In this document: piece after piece, positions 40,054 through 47,491 of the stretch | Position numbering within the stretch: position 1 is the stretch's first letter | Layout of the letters: each line of letters begins with the position of its first letter | Source: a virus | Length of the DNA: 55,758 nt | Virus record (IMG/VR): IMGVR_UViG_3300042922_000297 | Location: 1 to 55,758 of that record | Strand: one strand, 5' to 3' | Program-made: the position numbers and the translations under genes | Notes under the pieces: generated by a model | Told to the model about the DNA's origin: nothing | Databases searched by the model: none | What the model saw: only the letters and a program-made list of their open reading frames with translations

Positions 40054-40455
40054 CCGAGCCTCCTGGGCTTCCGCTTCAGCCGATGCTCCCGCCGCCGCGG
40101 CCGAATCACGCAGGTGGCGCAGCAGTGCCAGCACAGATTCTTTGTCTCGGTTGGAGAGTGTGGTGTCGAGCTTGACCGCTTGCTCGGGGGTGGGCAGCTC
40201 ATGCTGGGGAAGATGGACCCCCATGCTTTCGATGGCGGCGACAGCAACCTGGGACGGTGCGACCCGTAGGCCGGCTGCGAGGGCGAGGATGACTTCGCCC
40301 TTGATGGACACCACCGGATTGCGGAATCGCGAGATGTTGGATTTCGATAGGACATGGCCCTTCTCCTTTGCGTTACGCACCAGGTCGGGGTCGGACCAGT
40401 CGTTGGCGTCTTTGACGCCGTCGATCAGCCGTGCGAGCTGGTGGGCTGTTGCCAT
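39925..40455 (-). CDS. Immunity repressor candidate (HTH)
   Basis: 176 residues. An XRE-like N-terminus (about 5-75: Q-L-A-R-L-I...V-L-S-K-S-N-I-S-R-F-R-N-P) with recognition helix S-K-S-N-I-S-R-F, then a helical region (V-K-L-D-T-T-L-S-N-R-D-K-E-S-V-L-A-L-L) and a polar Ala/Glu-rich tail. No LexA-type Ser-Lys peptidase signature, so induction would need an antirepressor, present at 41030. Divergent from the Cro-like gene across a 255-base control region. Confidence 0.78.
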   Translation of the reverse strand: MATAHQLARLIDGVKDANDWSDPDLVRNAKEKGHVLSKSNISRFRNPVVSIKGEVILALAAGLRVAPSQVAVAAIESMGVHLPQHELPTPEQAVKLDTTLSNRDKESVLALLRHLRDSAAAAGASAEAEAQEARLRADQLDNRPDNLGAVMLPDHTRVDGTKDGKEGHDLSGGEVG

Positions 40456-40471
40456 GTCGTAGACGCTCCCG

Positions 40472-40491
40472 CTTCCTGTCCGTGGCGTCCA
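40472..40491 (-). promoter_or_regulatory. Operator candidate, repressor side
   Basis: On the minus strand TGGACGCCACGGACAGGAAG matches the plus-strand 40644-40663 at 17 of 20 positions. It lies 17 bases before the repressor ATG. Confidence 0.55.
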
Positions 40492-40601
40492 CTGGGGTGG
40501 GCACCGAAACTCTCCAGATGTTGGGCACTAGAAGTATCGAAAGATTCTTCTGGATAGTCGCAGGTGGGCGGCTATCTCGCAAAATACATCGGTGTAGTTA
40601 C

Positions 40602-40630
40602 TTGCGCCGTGGGCACCGGACCTGTATCAA
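40602..40630 (+). promoter_or_regulatory. Early rightward promoter candidate (PR-like)
   Basis: TTGCGC (40602-40607), a 17-base spacer that contains TGGGCACC, and TATCAA (40625-40630). TGGACAGG repeats start directly at the expected transcription start, so a bound repressor would block it. Confidence 0.55.
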
Positions 40631-40643
40631 TGGACAGGAAAGC

Positions 40644-40663
40644 TGGACACCATGGACAGGAGG
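40644..40663 (+). promoter_or_regulatory. Operator candidate, Cro-like side
   Basis: TGGACACCATGGACAGGAGG, the mirror partner of 40472-40491. A shorter copy TGGACAGGAAAGC lies at 40631-40643, and related TGGGCACC/TGGGCACT boxes lie at 40498, 40522 and 40610. The 3' end doubles as a possible RBS for ATG 40669. Confidence 0.55.
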
Positions 40664-40710
40664 ATGTAATGTCGACCACGTCGCAGTTATCACTACTCGG
40701 GGAGGTGTAT

Positions 40711-40971
40711 ATGGAACTCCGGGATCGCAAGAAGCTTGCTCGGTTGATGATCGTGCAGGAGGAAACGCACCGATCACTGGCGCGGGCCGCAGGGTGGAAG
40801 TCCCATTCGTATCTCGGCCGGCTGCTGCGGGGCGAGGTCAAGACGCTGGACACTGACGCGGCGTTGCGCATCGCGCACAAACTGCGCGTACCTGTCGATG
40901 ATCTCTTTTTGATCCGAGTGGACAGCATTGATGTCCAGCGCGAACCGAAAAATAAGTCGTCCGCCGCATAA
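40711..40971 (+). CDS. Cro-like HTH protein
   Basis: 86 residues from ATG 40711 with RBS GGGGAGG; a start at ATG 40669, also with an RBS, would add 14 residues. M-E-L-R-D-R-K-K-L-A-R-L-M then R-S-L-A-R-A-A-G-W-K-S-H-S-Y-L-G-R-L-L-R-G-E is a typical actinophage early XRE regulator, ending in V-D-D-L-F. First gene of the rightward early operon. Confidence 0.8.
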   Translation: MELRDRKKLARLMIVQEETHRSLARAAGWKSHSYLGRLLRGEVKTLDTDAALRIAHKLRVPVDDLFLIRVDSIDVQREPKNKSSAA

Positions 40972-40976
40972 CAAAA

Positions 40977-41006
40977 GGCCGCCACCCGCGGTAACGGGTG
41001 ACGGCC
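40977..41006 (+). promoter_or_regulatory. Leader hairpin before the antirepressor gene
   Basis: GGCCGCCACCCG (40977-40988) pairs with CGGGTGACGGCC (40995-41006) with one mismatch and a six-base loop. There is no T-run; the RBS of the next gene follows at about 41020. Similar leader hairpins stand before 46374 and 52875. Confidence 0.5.
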
Positions 41007-41029
41007 ACGACCAGAGAACAGGAGTCTCC

Positions 41030-41800
41030 GTGTCAGACATACAGCATATCGGCGATCAGTCGCCATTCGACACCATCAGGCGCGTCCGCCCCGATGGAAC
41101 CGAGTATTGGACCGCCCGCGATCTCTGCCAGGTCGTCGAATACGAGACGTGGCGCAACTTCGCCGCCGCTGTGGAGCGCGCCAAAATCGCCCTGAAGAAC
41201 AGCGGCGAGGACGTGACCAGCCACGTTGTTGACGCCGGCACTCTGGTTCAGCGGCCGCAAGGGGGATCGGTCCCGCGCGAGGACTACGAACTGTCCCGGC
41301 ATGGCGCCTACATCACGCTGATGAATGGCGACCCGAGTAAGCCGCGGATCGCAGAAGCTCACAACTACTTCGCCCGCCGCACTCGTCAGGCCGAAGTGGT
41401 CCAGATGGCCATCACCGCCGAGGATCGAGCGATCAAGAGGTTGGCCGTGCTTCAGGCGGCTAAGGGGCTGATTGATTCCAGGCACCTTGAGGCGAAGGCG
41501 CGCTGCCAGCTCGCGATCGGGCTTGGGGAAGCCCCCGAGTTGGACGTGTCGTGCCGCCCGCTGTACTCGCAGACATACCTGGAAGAGCGTGGACTGTCCC
41601 GGAAGCAGATCAAGGCGCTGTCCGGGATGTTCGGGAAGCGGCTGAAGGCGGCGTTCCTGGAGCAGCACGGCACCGCGCCGAAGCAGTATCCACTGGAGAC
41701 CGGTTCCGGTCAGATCCGAAACGTGAACGCCTACACCGAGGCTGATCGGTCCTTGATGGATGCGGTTTGGGATCGGTTCTACGCGGGGGTTGCAGTATGA
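41030..41800 (+). CDS. Antirepressor, BRO-N/DinD-like
   Basis: 256 residues from GTG with AGGAG upstream. The N-terminal ~120 residues (S-P-F-D-T-I-R-R-V, W-T-A-R-D-L-C-Q-V-V-E-Y, Y-E-L-S-R-H-G-A-Y-I-T-L-M-N-G-D-P) match the BRO-N/DinD type domain; R-I-A-E-A-H-N-Y-F-A follows. The C-terminal half is a basic helical domain. Such proteins bind and inactivate the repressor on induction. Confidence 0.85.
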   Translation: MSDIQHIGDQSPFDTIRRVRPDGTEYWTARDLCQVVEYETWRNFAAAVERAKIALKNSGEDVTSHVVDAGTLVQRPQGGSVPREDYELSRHGAYITLMNGDPSKPRIAEAHNYFARRTRQAEVVQMAITAEDRAIKRLAVLQAAKGLIDSRHLEAKARCQLAIGLGEAPELDVSCRPLYSQTYLEERGLSRKQIKALSGMFGKRLKAAFLEQHGTAPKQYPLETGSGQIRNVNAYTEADRSLMDAVWDRFYAGVAV

Positions 41801-42078
41801 GCGCCCATTCGTTGCAGTCTCTGGTCGACGAAGGCTATGCCCCGTCTGTTCGGTGGCTGGCCGAGGGCATTAAGCGCGGCGACGTACCGGGCCACCGCAT
41901 CGGCCGGTACTGGAAGAACTGGATGCTGACCGATGACGACCTGGAACAGTTCCTCACGGGCACACAAACCGCACCGGTCACACCGGAAGCCGCTGATGTG
42001 GAACAGGTTTCGGAGCCTGATCTGATCATGGCGGGCTTATCGTCTCGGACCGCCCGCCGACTGAGGAGGGCGTCGTGA
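41797..42078 (+). CDS. Excisionase-like winged-helix protein
   Basis: 93 residues, ATGA-coupled. S-V-R-W-L-A-E-G-I-K-R-G-D-V-P-G-H-R-I-G-R-Y-W-K then M-L-T-D-D-D-L-E-Q-F-L is the MerR-like HTH_17 layout of excisionases. It probably bends attL/attR DNA to drive integrase toward excision; a general regulator is the alternative. Confidence 0.7.
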   Translation: MSAHSLQSLVDEGYAPSVRWLAEGIKRGDVPGHRIGRYWKNWMLTDDDLEQFLTGTQTAPVTPEAADVEQVSEPDLIMAGLSSRTARRLRRAS

Positions 42079-42197
42079 GTTTCCTTGCCGGGCTGCCTCT
42101 GGACGATCAGTTGCGTGTGTTTTACGTGTTGGCGGGGGTGTTTGTGTTGTTGGTGTGTGTGGGGATGGGCGAGGACTCGTACGGGACCGGGTCATGA
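42075..42197 (+). CDS. Small membrane protein
   Basis: 40 residues from GTG (GTGA overlap) with one hydrophobic helix (V-F-Y-V-L-A-G-V-F-V-L-L-V-C-V-G). Coupled by ATGA to the next gene. Confidence 0.6.
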   Translation: MSFLAGLPLDDQLRVFYVLAGVFVLLVCVGMGEDSYGTGS

Positions 42198-42493
42198 GCG
42201 CCGAACTTAGGGACGCCATAACCCCTGTCTTAGCCAGGATTTGGACGTACTCCCTTTTTGATCCCGAGCGTGACACGGCGCTGATCCTTGCCGCAATCCA
42301 GGACGCTGACCTGTTCTGGGATCGCGTGGAAGACGCGGTCGAGACGGCGGTATGGGGTCATGAACGCCAGGACGGCGACGGGTCTTGCCGGTGTGGCGCG
42401 GTCAACAACATGGACGGTGATGTCTTGCCGAGCCACCGTGTTGGGGCTGTGACCGAAGCAATTCAGAAGGCATTCTTCGGGGAGCCGTCGTGA
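42194..42493 (+). CDS. Hypothetical protein
   Basis: 99 residues from the ATGA-overlapping ATG. Helical with E-D-A-V-E-T-A-V-W-G-H and a C-R-C-G element. Unassigned. Confidence 0.65.
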   Translation: MSAELRDAITPVLARIWTYSLFDPERDTALILAAIQDADLFWDRVEDAVETAVWGHERQDGDGSCRCGAVNNMDGDVLPSHRVGAVTEAIQKAFFGEPS

Positions 42494-42801
42494 CTGTTGA
42501 GTCTGACATTGCTTCCCTGGGCGAGCTTTTGGCGTCGACTAAGCGGGCGTTCGAGGATGAGCAGCGGGCGCATGGGGACACCATCTCGGACCTTGGCTGG
42601 GCGTTGGAGCGCGCGGATCGGTTAGAGGTCCGTGTGCAGGAGTTGGAGGCGGAGGTTGCGGCGTCGACTGCGGTGGATTTGTTGGGGCGGTATCGGAGGG
42701 CGTGTATCGAGAACGCTGCCCTGACACGCAGGGTGGCTGAGTTGGAGTCGCGTGCGGCTACTGCTGGTGCGGCTGCGGAAGCACTGAAAGGCAACCGATG
42801 A
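42490..42801 (+). CDS. Coiled-coil protein
   Basis: 103 residues from GTG. Nearly continuous heptads (E-R-A-D-R-L-E-V-R-V-Q-E-L-E-A-E-V) suggest a long helical dimer. Function unknown. Confidence 0.65.
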   Translation: MTVESDIASLGELLASTKRAFEDEQRAHGDTISDLGWALERADRLEVRVQELEAEVAASTAVDLLGRYRRACIENAALTRRVAELESRAATAGAAAEALKGNR

Positions 42802-43019
42802 ACACGCGTGTGGTTCCTCAGCATCCGGTGATCGTGGACGACGCGGCCCTGGATTCCCTGCCGGTGGGCTCGATCATCCGTGACGCGGAGGGCAACGCCG
42901 TCCAGTGTGAGAAGCGTGTGGGTGCTTGGTTTTATCCGCGGGAGCGGTATCAGTTCACGTCGGATGACATTCCATTGCCGGCGCACCTGTTGTGGAACCC
43001 GGATTGGGGAATCGAATGA
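42798..43019 (+). CDS. Hypothetical protein, paralogue of 46917
   Basis: 73 residues. The pattern L-D-S-L-P-V-G-S-I-I-R-D-A-E-G...L-P-A-H-L-L-W-N-P-D-W matches the C-terminal part of the 46917 product (L-D-H-V-P-A-R-A-I-V-R...L-P-A-L-L-L-W-H-P-D-W). A small beta-rich domain; unassigned. Confidence 0.65.
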   Translation: MNTRVVPQHPVIVDDAALDSLPVGSIIRDAEGNAVQCEKRVGAWFYPRERYQFTSDDIPLPAHLLWNPDWGIE

Positions 43020-43213
43020 GCGTCATCGATTGGATCTTGTTGGTCGGGGTGGTGTGGGTGTTGGTGTCGGTGGCTTTCATGGCGGGTTCGGCGTGGGGCT
43101 CGACTGCGACGGCTAGCCGGTTCATCGAGGACCAGGATCACGGCCGGTTCGAGCGTGATGAGCGGGTGCGGGATGCGGCGGAGATGGCGCTAGACGGGAT
43201 CGACTGGCCATGA
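43016..43213 (+). CDS. Small membrane protein
   Basis: 65 residues, ATGA-coupled. One N-terminal membrane helix (about 5-25) and a charged cytoplasmic tail. Confidence 0.6.
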   Translation: MSVIDWILLVGVVWVLVSVAFMAGSAWGSTATASRFIEDQDHGRFERDERVRDAAEMALDGIDWP

Positions 43214-43395
43214 AGTACAGGTTTTGGCAGAGACGTTTTCGCGCGGCATTCGTAAGCGGCTTGTTGGGCGCAAAGTCCGGCTACATGGTCCTGGATAGGG
43301 ACGATCCGGTTGCGTTCTATGACGACGTACACGATGCCCGTGATGCGGCCCGTGATGCGAACCGGCGCGGGTACCTGAAGGGGCATGCGCTGTGA
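43210..43395 (+). CDS. Hypothetical protein
   Basis: 61 residues, ATGA-coupled. Basic start (K-Y-R-F-W-Q-R-R-F-R) and an Asp/Ala/Arg-rich helix (D-V-H-D-A-R-D-A-A-R-D-A-N-R-R). Unassigned. Confidence 0.6.
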   Translation: MKYRFWQRRFRAAFVSGLLGAKSGYMVLDRDDPVAFYDDVHDARDAARDANRRGYLKGHAL

Positions 43396-43478
43396 ACGCG
43401 GTTGCGTTGGTGATCGTCGTGGGCTTGTCGTTGTTGGCGGGCTGGCTACTACTCGGAGAACGGAAGACAGAACGATGA
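43392..43478 (+). CDS. 28-residue membrane peptide
   Basis: GTG overlaps the previous stop and the TGA overlaps the next ATG. A single hydrophobic helix (A-V-A-L-V-I-V-V-G-L-S-L-L-A-G-W-L-L-L) ending in a basic tail. Confidence 0.5.
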   Translation: MNAVALVIVVGLSLLAGWLLLGERKTER

Positions 43479-43870
43479 GCATTGCCGAGGCAATCGCGCT
43501 GACAGGTATGGCGCACATGGTGGGCGACTATCTGATTCAGTCGCATTGGATGGCGAACGCCAAGACTAAGCAGTGGTGGCCCGCGATCCTGCATGGGGTT
43601 ACGTACACGCTGCCGTTCATTCTGATCACCCAGTCTTGGTTGGCGTTGCTTGTGATTGGTGGGACGCACATCCTGATCGATCATTATCGGCTGGCCCGGT
43701 ATGTGGTGTGGTTCCGAAATCAGTTGGCGCCGCGTGGTTGGCGCCCGTCGCTGAGTGAGCCGACAGGAACGCCGCCGGAAGCGCCGGTGTGGTTATCGAC
43801 GTGGCTGCTGTTCATCGCCGACAACATCCTGCATGTGGCCATCAACGTCGCTGCGGTGGTGTGGCTATGA
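43475..43870 (+). CDS. DUF3307-like membrane protein
   Basis: 131 residues. A-H-M-V-G-D-Y-L-I-Q-S-H-W-M-A, then L-H-G-V-T-Y-T-L-P-F and G-T-H-I-L-I-D-H-Y-R are the His/Asp-rich motifs of the DUF3307 family, with about three membrane helices. Role unknown. Confidence 0.75.
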   Translation: MSIAEAIALTGMAHMVGDYLIQSHWMANAKTKQWWPAILHGVTYTLPFILITQSWLALLVIGGTHILIDHYRLARYVVWFRNQLAPRGWRPSLSEPTGTPPEAPVWLSTWLLFIADNILHVAINVAAVVWL

Positions 43871-43962
43871 GGACTGCGGGTGGTTGGGGTGATTGTGGGT
43901 GGGGTGACGGCATGTTCCCGGACAGGTACGGACACACCGACACCGAGGAGGCCGGCGAATGA
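43867..43962 (+). CDS. 31-residue peptide
   Basis: ATG and TGA overlap both neighbours (ATGA). Gly/Trp-rich start and acidic end. Support comes only from its fit into the coupled operon. Confidence 0.4.
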   Translation: MRTAGGWGDCGWGDGMFPDRYGHTDTEEAGE

Positions 43963-44303
43963 GCGGCAAGGATGGACGTCGATGCGTCTATGTCGCCGGG
44001 CCGATGACCGGGCTGCCCGAGTTCAACTTCCCGGCATTCAAAGCGGCCGCCGAAGAGTTGCGCGCCGAAGGTTTGGAAGTTCGCTCACCAACCGAAATCT
44101 CCGACGATGCGGCGCCAGACTCGTACACAAGCGCCAAGCCATATGCGTACTACCTACGCCTTAGCCTGCGGATGCTCTTGGAGTGTGACGCTGTTGTGCT
44201 TCTGCCGGGCTGGGATGGATCACGTGGGGCTTGCCTTGAGAAGGCAATAGCCGAACACCTTGGCATGAGCATCAGTGAATGGCCCGCGGGCGGTGTCGCG
44301 TGA
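43959..44303 (+). CDS. DUF4406 / nucleoside deoxyribosyltransferase-like protein
   Basis: 114 residues. V-Y-V-A-G-P-M-T-G-L-P...N-F-P-A-F at the N-terminus and D-A-V-V-L-L-P-G-W-D-G-S-R-G-A near 80 are the DUF4406 signature, related to nucleoside 2-deoxyribosyltransferases. It may act on nucleotide pools. Stands directly before a DNA methylase gene. Confidence 0.8.
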   Translation: MSGKDGRRCVYVAGPMTGLPEFNFPAFKAAAEELRAEGLEVRSPTEISDDAAPDSYTSAKPYAYYLRLSLRMLLECDAVVLLPGWDGSRGACLEKAIAEHLGMSISEWPAGGVA

Positions 44304-44809
44304 GCGCGGGGGTTGGTATTGGGGGTCATCAATCCGCCCGTATGGCAACGGATGTGTGGCTGACTCCGCGTTACATTTTGGATGCACTGGGCAGGTTCGA
44401 TTTAGATCCGTGCTCGGCGCCCGATCCACAGTTGTGGCCAACCGCCAGAGAGCACATCACTCTGCCACGTGACGGGCTATCTGAGCCGTGGCGTGGACGG
44501 GTATGGGTCAACCCGCCATACAACCAGCACGCCTATAAGTGGCTGGAGCGGCTGGCGCTACACGGAACGGGGACGGCCCTGGTGTTCGCCCGCACTGAGA
44601 CAGCTGGGTTTGTGGATCACGTGTGGAATGCCGCTGACGCCATCATGTTCCTGCATGGGCGTCTGCATTTCCATCACGCGGGTGGTGAGCGCGCGCGAAT
44701 GAATGCGGGCGCGCCGTCTTGCCTCGTTGCTTATGGGTGGCGAGACGCGGCCAGGCTGTGCAACTCGGGTCTGTCCGGGACGTTCTTATCTGATTGGAGG
44801 ACGTCGTGA
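44300..44809 (+). CDS. DNA N6-adenine methyltransferase (phage Dam-like)
   Basis: 169 residues from GTG (GTGA overlap). W-L-T-P-R-Y-I-L-D-A-L near 20, F-D-L-D-P-C near 33 and the catalytic W-V-N-P-P-Y motif (71-74) match the small phage adenine methylase family. Methylation could protect phage DNA from host restriction. Confidence 0.85.
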   Translation: MSAGVGIGGHQSARMATDVWLTPRYILDALGRFDLDPCSAPDPQLWPTAREHITLPRDGLSEPWRGRVWVNPPYNQHAYKWLERLALHGTGTALVFARTETAGFVDHVWNAADAIMFLHGRLHFHHAGGERARMNAGAPSCLVAYGWRDAARLCNSGLSGTFLSDWRTS

Positions 44810-45579
44810 GGTCGTTGTCGGATGCTGTGGTGTTGCTTGCTGCTGATGGTTTGGTGGCTGCCGGTCGGGTGTTGGGTGGGTTGCGGCGTAGGTGTGACAC
44901 GGAGCGGCGAGCGGATGCGCTGGCTGTGGCGGAGGAGTCACGGGAATGCTGGGAACCCAACGAACTATGTGCCAGCTCCGAAGTCGGGGCTAAAGCGCCG
45001 AAATGGGTCCGCGACTCACTCGACATGAACCGCCACAGCCTCGCCGCCATCGACGAGTTGACCGGCACTCGCTGGTGCTACGCGCATAAAAGCTTGTCTC
45101 GGGACTGCCTGCACGAACCAACATTTTGTCGTTTGCGGTATTACCCCGGCGACCGGGCTCCGGGCATGTGTGATCTGGAGGAGAAGCCGTGTGATCCGGT
45201 GTGCCCGTCGTGCGTGAAGGACTGGGCCGCCCAGCGTTCGGCGGCGGTGACCGTTCCCGCCGCCGACAACACCCCCGACTGCGGATGCGGCTCGGGTGAA
45301 AGATGCCCGGACCCCATCACATGCCCTGACGCGGTAGTAGCAGCGATGGCCGAGGACACCGCAGCAGCAGACGGCACCCAATTGTTCGACTCCATCGTCG
45401 CGCTCTGGGACTACCACACCCTTAGACACGACTGGTCCGATATCGGCTGGTGGGGTTGCGACGGATGCAACTGGACGGGCGTGGGGGAGCGCCAACACCT
45501 GCTGCAACGCCTCGCCCTAATCGCCGACATGAAAGCCGCCACCACACGAGTGCAGCAGCGATTAGGAGGCGCTTCATGA
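44806..45579 (+). CDS. Cys-rich hypothetical protein
   Basis: 257 residues from GTG (GTGA overlap). About 18 cysteines in several groups (C-W-E, W-C-Y-A-H, C-D-P-V-C-P-S-C, C-G-C-G-S-G-E-R-C, W-W-G-C-D-G-C) suggest multiple zinc sites. Codon use changes sharply from G/T-rich to C-rich near 44950, hinting at a fused or recombined gene. Unassigned. Confidence 0.65.
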   Translation: MRSLSDAVVLLAADGLVAAGRVLGGLRRRCDTERRADALAVAEESRECWEPNELCASSEVGAKAPKWVRDSLDMNRHSLAAIDELTGTRWCYAHKSLSRDCLHEPTFCRLRYYPGDRAPGMCDLEEKPCDPVCPSCVKDWAAQRSAAVTVPAADNTPDCGCGSGERCPDPITCPDAVVAAMAEDTAAADGTQLFDSIVALWDYHTLRHDWSDIGWWGCDGCNWTGVGERQHLLQRLALIADMKAATTRVQQRLGGAS

Positions 45580-45791
45580 TTCCCAACGGCCATGCGGAGC
45601 GCGGGAATTGGTTCCGCCAGTTAGCCCACGTGATCCATCTAGGCCGCTGCACTGAGTTCCCCTATGGGCGGTGCACACGACATGAAGAAGCCGAGTACTT
45701 CACACCCAAAGACAACGACATCGCGTCGGTCGTCATCAAGTGGCTGGAGTTCGACGCACGAGTACAGGAACAGCTAGGCGGCACAGCATGA
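45576..45791 (+). CDS. Hypothetical protein
   Basis: 71 residues, ATGA-coupled. C-T-E-F-P-Y-G-R-C-T-R-H could bind metal. Unassigned. Confidence 0.6.
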   Translation: MIPNGHAERGNWFRQLAHVIHLGRCTEFPYGRCTRHEEAEYFTPKDNDIASVVIKWLEFDARVQEQLGGTA

Positions 45792-46087
45792 AGTACCCAA
45801 CTGACATCGTGAACGACGACGGGTGGGGACGAATCCACAAGGGGCATGGCCTAGATCGCGGCGAGTTACACCGCGACCTTGAACACCATGCCGGTAACCC
45901 ACAACGTCCTGGCGAGACACTGAAGGTCGAAGAGGTCTACTTCCGATACGTGCCGCGCGTGAAGTGGTGCGCGAACTTCGGTTGGCCGTGCGACAACGAG
46001 GGTGAATGGCATAGCCACTGGGAGGCTGTGCGCCCCAATCCTGAATGCGCCTTCACGGTCGTCAACTGGTCCCGAGAAGCGACATGA
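45788..46087 (+). CDS. Hypothetical protein
   Basis: 99 residues, ATGA-coupled. His/Glu-rich with several tryptophans and two Cys in W-C-A-N-F-G-W-P-C. Unassigned. Confidence 0.6.
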   Translation: MKYPTDIVNDDGWGRIHKGHGLDRGELHRDLEHHAGNPQRPGETLKVEEVYFRYVPRVKWCANFGWPCDNEGEWHSHWEAVRPNPECAFTVVNWSREAT

Positions 46088-46287
46088 GCGCGACGTTCAA
46101 CGCCAAGTACGGAGGCCGTTGCGGTGGGTGTGACGGCGGGATCAAGGTCGACGATCTAGTCACCTACCGGGATGACGAACTGGTCCACGTCGACTGTGAA
46201 GCCTCCGAGGTTGACCCGCTGAAGCCCGGACGCAACGAACGGCAGTGCGGTTCCTGCTTCACGTTCCATGCAGGCGAGTGCCTGTGA
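46084..46287 (+). CDS. Zinc-ribbon protein
   Basis: 67 residues, ATGA-coupled. Y-G-G-R-C-G-G-C...H-V-D-C and a second pair C-G-S-C near the C-terminus form a likely treble-clef or ribbon (the F-N-A-K-Y-G-G-R-C start is common in phage zinc proteins). Confidence 0.65.
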   Translation: MSATFNAKYGGRCGGCDGGIKVDDLVTYRDDELVHVDCEASEVDPLKPGRNERQCGSCFTFHAGECL

Positions 46288-46303
46288 ACCACCAGATGTA
46301 AGG

Positions 46304-46334
46304 GCGGTCCCGGAGTTGTGACCTCCGGGACCGC
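46304..46334 (+). promoter_or_regulatory. Perfect 12-bp leader hairpin
   Basis: GCGGTCCCGGAG (46304-46315) pairs perfectly with CTCCGGGACCGC (46323-46334), loop TTGTGAC, in the only sizeable gap of this operon. No T-run, so an RNA stability, processing or attenuation element is likelier than a terminator. Confidence 0.55.
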
Positions 46335-46373
46335 GACACCCCAGGAAACACCCACTAGAGAGGAATCCCTGAA

Positions 46374-46415
46374 ATGCCAAACCAGATTCTAGCCAGGAGG
46401 TCGAGCACATGCTGA
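46374..46415 (+). CDS. 13-residue leader peptide
   Basis: ATG 46374, with GAGAGGAA upstream, encodes M-P-N-Q-I-L-A-R-R-S-S-T-C; its stop overlaps the ATG of 46409, so translation of the two is coupled. Lies between the hairpin and the next gene. Confidence 0.4.
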   Translation: MPNQILARRSSTC

Positions 46416-46747
46416 TCTCCGCGTTCCCCCAGTGGTGGCGAGCCAAGTTTTGCAGCCTCCGCACCGTCCAATCCCTGCCTCAGTTGCCGTTGATGGACGG
46501 CGACATCGCAGACCTCCAGCAGAAGGCCGACCAGCTCATGCAGGTGGCCGAGGACGCGGTCCACAGCCTTGACACGTGGGTGTGGTCGCACGAGTTGTTC
46601 GCCGCGATGCATCGCATCACTGAGTTGCGGTTGATGTGCAACGTGGAGATGTCGGCGGAGTTTGAGCCGGTGGAGGCGTTGTTCGTTCCGAAGTTCGGCG
46701 AGGACTTCCAGCAGATGTGGGACGCAGCAGGCCAGGTGGCGTCATGA
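46409..46747 (+). CDS. Hypothetical helical protein
   Basis: 112 residues. The RBS AGGAGG is well placed. Helical throughout, with A-D-Q-L-M-Q-V-A-E-D-A-V-H-S-L-D and aromatic N-terminus. Unassigned. Confidence 0.65.
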   Translation: MLISAFPQWWRAKFCSLRTVQSLPQLPLMDGDIADLQQKADQLMQVAEDAVHSLDTWVWSHELFAAMHRITELRLMCNVEMSAEFEPVEALFVPKFGEDFQQMWDAAGQVAS

Positions 46748-46920
46748 CCGCGCACCCGTTGCGGTTGATGCGTCAGTACCGCAGGTCGCGAACCAGGCTT
46801 GGCAGGGCGTGGGATCGGGCGAGGTTTTGGGTGCGCGAACAGCTCATCCCGATCAGCCTGCTTGTGGGCACACTCGCCATCCCCGCCACCGCCGTGATGG
46901 TTCAGGCGGTCGGATCATGA
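46744..46920 (+). CDS. Small basic membrane protein
   Basis: 58 residues, ATGA-coupled. Arg-rich first half and a C-terminal membrane helix (I-S-L-L-V-G-T-L-A-I-P-A-T-A-V-M-V). Confidence 0.6.
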   Translation: MTAHPLRLMRQYRRSRTRLGRAWDRARFWVREQLIPISLLVGTLAIPATAVMVQAVGS

Positions 46921-47225
46921 GCGGCGAGTTCCCCACGCTGGCCGATGTGGTAACTGCCACGCTGAATGAATGCGGCATTGACGATGCGGACATGGTCGAG
47001 ACGCCAGACATCATTCGTGCGTGGCGTGAGGCCCGCACGGTCCGCACCGTAGAAGACCTGGATCATGTTCCAGCCCGCGCGATCGTCCGATCCGAGGCTG
47101 GCACCATCGCGTGCCGGTTCGACGGACGCAACGGTGTGGTGTTCGGCGACGACCGCCCGTTCCCGTGGCACAAACTCGCTCTCCCCGCGCTGCTGCTGTG
47201 GCACCCCGACTGGAGTCAGTCATGA
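46917..47225 (+). CDS. Hypothetical protein, paralogue of 42798
   Basis: 102 residues, ATGA-coupled. An N-terminal helical extension (about 45 residues) precedes the domain shared with the 42798 product, ending L-L-W-H-P-D-W. Unassigned. Confidence 0.65.
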   Translation: MSGEFPTLADVVTATLNECGIDDADMVETPDIIRAWREARTVRTVEDLDHVPARAIVRSEAGTIACRFDGRNGVVFGDDRPFPWHKLALPALLLWHPDWSQS

Positions 47226-47491
47226 CGAACATCTTCCAAACCCCGAACCTGCTCCGAATCAGCGGCGACGTAACACTCCTCGCACACTTCGGGAACCTGC
47301 TCGCAGTCACCCCATACAGGATGCCCGGATCCGATCCCTACGATCACGTCACTGTCGCATTCCGCGGACTGCACCTGGAGTTCACCGCGCAAGACGCACG
47401 CCTGCTATCCGCCGGCCTTTTCACTGCTGCACGAAAAGTCAGGGACATGCCCGACTACAGCGGCATCGCCCACCTGGAGGGGCAGTCATGA
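47222..47491 (+). CDS. Hypothetical protein
   Basis: 89 residues, ATGA-coupled. Strands V-T-V-A-F-R-G-L-H-L-E-F-T followed by a helix A-R-L-L-S-A-G-L-F-T-A-A. Unassigned. Confidence 0.6.
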   Translation: MTNIFQTPNLLRISGDVTLLAHFGNLLAVTPYRMPGSDPYDHVTVAFRGLHLEFTAQDARLLSAGLFTAARKVRDMPDYSGIAHLEGQS

